From positions 56,057,135 through 56,121,134 of the forward strand of contig CM036619.1 in NCBI GenBank assembly GCA_020746105.1: a stretch of DNA of 64,000 nt, read 5' to 3'. The stretch comes from Trogon surrucura (taxonomy: Eukaryota > Chordata > Aves > Trogoniformes > Trogonidae). Positions 61,601 through 64,000 of the stretch are shown piece by piece. Position 1 is the stretch's first letter; the number at the start of each line of letters is the position of its first letter. The position numbers were made by a program, and so were the translations under genes. The notes below the pieces were generated by a model. It was not told where the DNA came from. It saw nothing but the letters and a program-made list of their open reading frames with translations, and did not search any database.

Positions 61601-63727
61601 TGAAGTGAGTGATCTGGTCCCCTGGTAGCCCCCTGCTATTATGGAGTTGCTAAGGGTCCTCAGCACTGACCTGAAGGCACAGCTCGGTGACTCTGAGATA
61701 GCCCCTTTACTTCTGTGTTCTGGTAGGGGTACAGGAAAGGGGAAGACCAGCCAGCAAAAAACCCCAAACAAGCACCTTTTTCCATTATTCTCACCACAGC
61801 TAAAATGATCCATTCTTCCACATCAGGTGTGCCCTTCTACCTGCCATCTAGTTATATCTGCTCAGAATGATGAAACTAAAGGGATCCCTTCTTTACTACA
61901 TGTGATCAATAGGCTGGATTAGCAACAGATGGCAGAGGCTGCTCTACAAGGTCATAATTCTAAGAAGTCTTTTAATAAGCACTAAAGCAATGTTATCCAT
62001 ATGTGGAAAATCAACGGTTCATACTAGATTTTTTAAATTTTTCTTGGAGTGAACATCTGAAGAATCTTTCAAAAATAAATCTGACCGTATCAAATAAGTA
62101 ATGGAAGAGAAGGTGTTGAGTTACTTCCTCTGACTAATACTTACATGGGTAATTTCAGCTGCCAGAACTTGTATTGCTTTAATAAAAGAGTGTCTTGTTA
62201 ATGATAAGAAAGCAACCAATTAACCATCTAAATCTGAAATACTACTAGAGCTTGACCTTATTAAAACAGACTACCTGTTTTCACTTTCTGTAGGGTCCCA
62301 ATGGTTTGTATGAATGTAGTCCTGAGTAGAGAATGGGATTTGAATAGAAATAAAAATGGGTCCGGGAGGAATTTGTTCTTTCTTGGCCCATATTGCAATG
62401 TCATTGGCTTGCAATGAAGTATTAGTAAATATTTTTCCACAGACTGTGAAGCAGAGGTTTCAAATCTTTCTCTAGTTTTACTTTTGTGAAATCACTAGCA
62501 AAGATTTGTGCTATCAAGTACACTTATGGCAGTTTCAGGAGAAGATTAGGTGCTTCACTTTTAAACCTGCTTACTTGAAATTCTTAAAGATTTGTTAAGA
62601 GCAAGATAGGTTTAGGGTAGTTCATTCTACTGCTTGTTGTGCACAGACTTTTAAGAGAATTAATTATTCAGGACAATCTGTGGCATTTTGTGAACATGAC
62701 TTTTTCTTTTTTTTTTTTTGGTAACAAGTGTTTCGGGTCTCCATTGTTAATCTCATTCCCAAGCTCATTCTCCTTCTCCTTTTGTCTAAAATGTGACTGT
62801 TGAAGAGAGTTCCTGTTGAACTTTTAAGTCCAAACGCACATGGACACATTTTTCCCCCATCAACTCTTAGTTTTGGTCCATCTTTTTACCTGCTCTAACA
62901 GTGAAATTTCAAAATTGTACATTGACTCTTAGAGCTGAACTAAAGCAGCAAATACTTGATTGCTTTGTAGCACCATATAACTTACTTTCCAGTTGTGATA
63001 CCAGTCACATTTTAAGACTTAGGGTGTGCACCAGCTATTTTTTTTTTAATATAAGAGCTGAAAAGCTTCCGTAAGCAGACTTGATGATGTGATTAAAAGC
63101 AGTTCACAGGTTTTCATGGTTCAGTATAAAATAACCCTGCCTCCTCTACTTTGGAATGTAAAATGGTAGGTAGTATGGGCAACATGGTGTCATTGCTGGA
63201 AAATAGTCTCCAGTGTAAATGCACCCTGTCTGAAATACCTACAATGCTGACAGTGAGAATGGAAATGTTATTTAAACACCTCAGACTAGTAAAGGTAAGC
63301 ATGAAAGCCAGGTATCTGCTTTCAACAGCCGAACCACGTAGTGGTTGGTCACTCTTCTCATTCACTTCTGCTGGTAGCTTCTGCATTAGTTTTAGAGCTG
63401 TGGCTGAATTGCTGTGGTGGATCCAAAAAGGCTTTGAAAGCTCTAATCATAATGATCAGTGCACTGCTCATTTCTAGTGGGATGTCTGACTGTGTTTGAT
63501 AAGCATGTATCCATTTCTTTTTTCATTTTTTTTTCCAAGGCTACTAGGAAAAAAAAATACCAAAACCCCCCCAAAAATCCAAACCAACCAACAACATAAA
63601 ATCAGCTTCTCTGCTGGTCCATTTTCTTTGGACACCTTCATTCTCAGATACATGTAGAACTGTTCGGTGGCCTTTCTTGGTGAAGTTAGTACGGGATAAG
63701 TAGCCCTGATATGAAAACTTTTTATGA

Positions 63728-64000
<273 letters not shown>

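Overview
The window looks like a piece of a bird autosome, probably a neoavian species. It holds long AT-rich introns and intergenic DNA, one GC-rich CpG-island promoter, several CR1 LINE fragments with typical avian 3' tails (ATTCTGTGA-like), and solo LTRs of endogenous retroviruses. One of the LTR families resembles a type I remember as abundant in Neoaves; the species assignment is inference.

Two protein-coding genes are present, both incomplete and both on the + strand. The left edge carries the 3' end of PTPRM (receptor-type tyrosine phosphatase mu): part of the last intron but one, the penultimate coding exon (1720-1855), a 4.3 kb intron, the tiny last coding exon (6128-6181) and a 3' UTR of about 0.8 kb. 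The right third carries the 5' part of RAB12 (small GTPase): CpG island, exon 1 (42771-43014), a 13 kb intron, exon 2 (56059-56119), a 7.8 kb intron and the start of exon 3 (63901 to the window end). Order and orientation (PTPRM then RAB12, same strand) match what I know of human chromosome 18p11.

The roughly 36 kb between them (about 7.0 to 42.2 kb) shows no recognisable protein-coding gene. It holds two solo LTRs of one family in opposite orientation (12237-12798 and 15539-16063), three CR1 fragments (26.7, 32.4 and 36.0 kb), microsatellites, and just before the RAB12 CpG island two different LTR-like segments arranged head to head (about 40912-41604 on minus, 41616-42184 on plus). Old MIR-type SINE remnants lie in the PTPRM introns, and two further CR1 fragments lie in RAB12 intron 2.

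I found no prokaryote-like system, CRISPR array, rRNA or tRNA gene. The most interesting feature is the RAB12 5' region: a sense-oriented retroviral LTR with TATA-like and polyadenylation signals ends about 590 bp before the RAB12 start codon, a good splice donor sits between them, and a three-codon upstream ORF overlaps the RAB12 start by one base.
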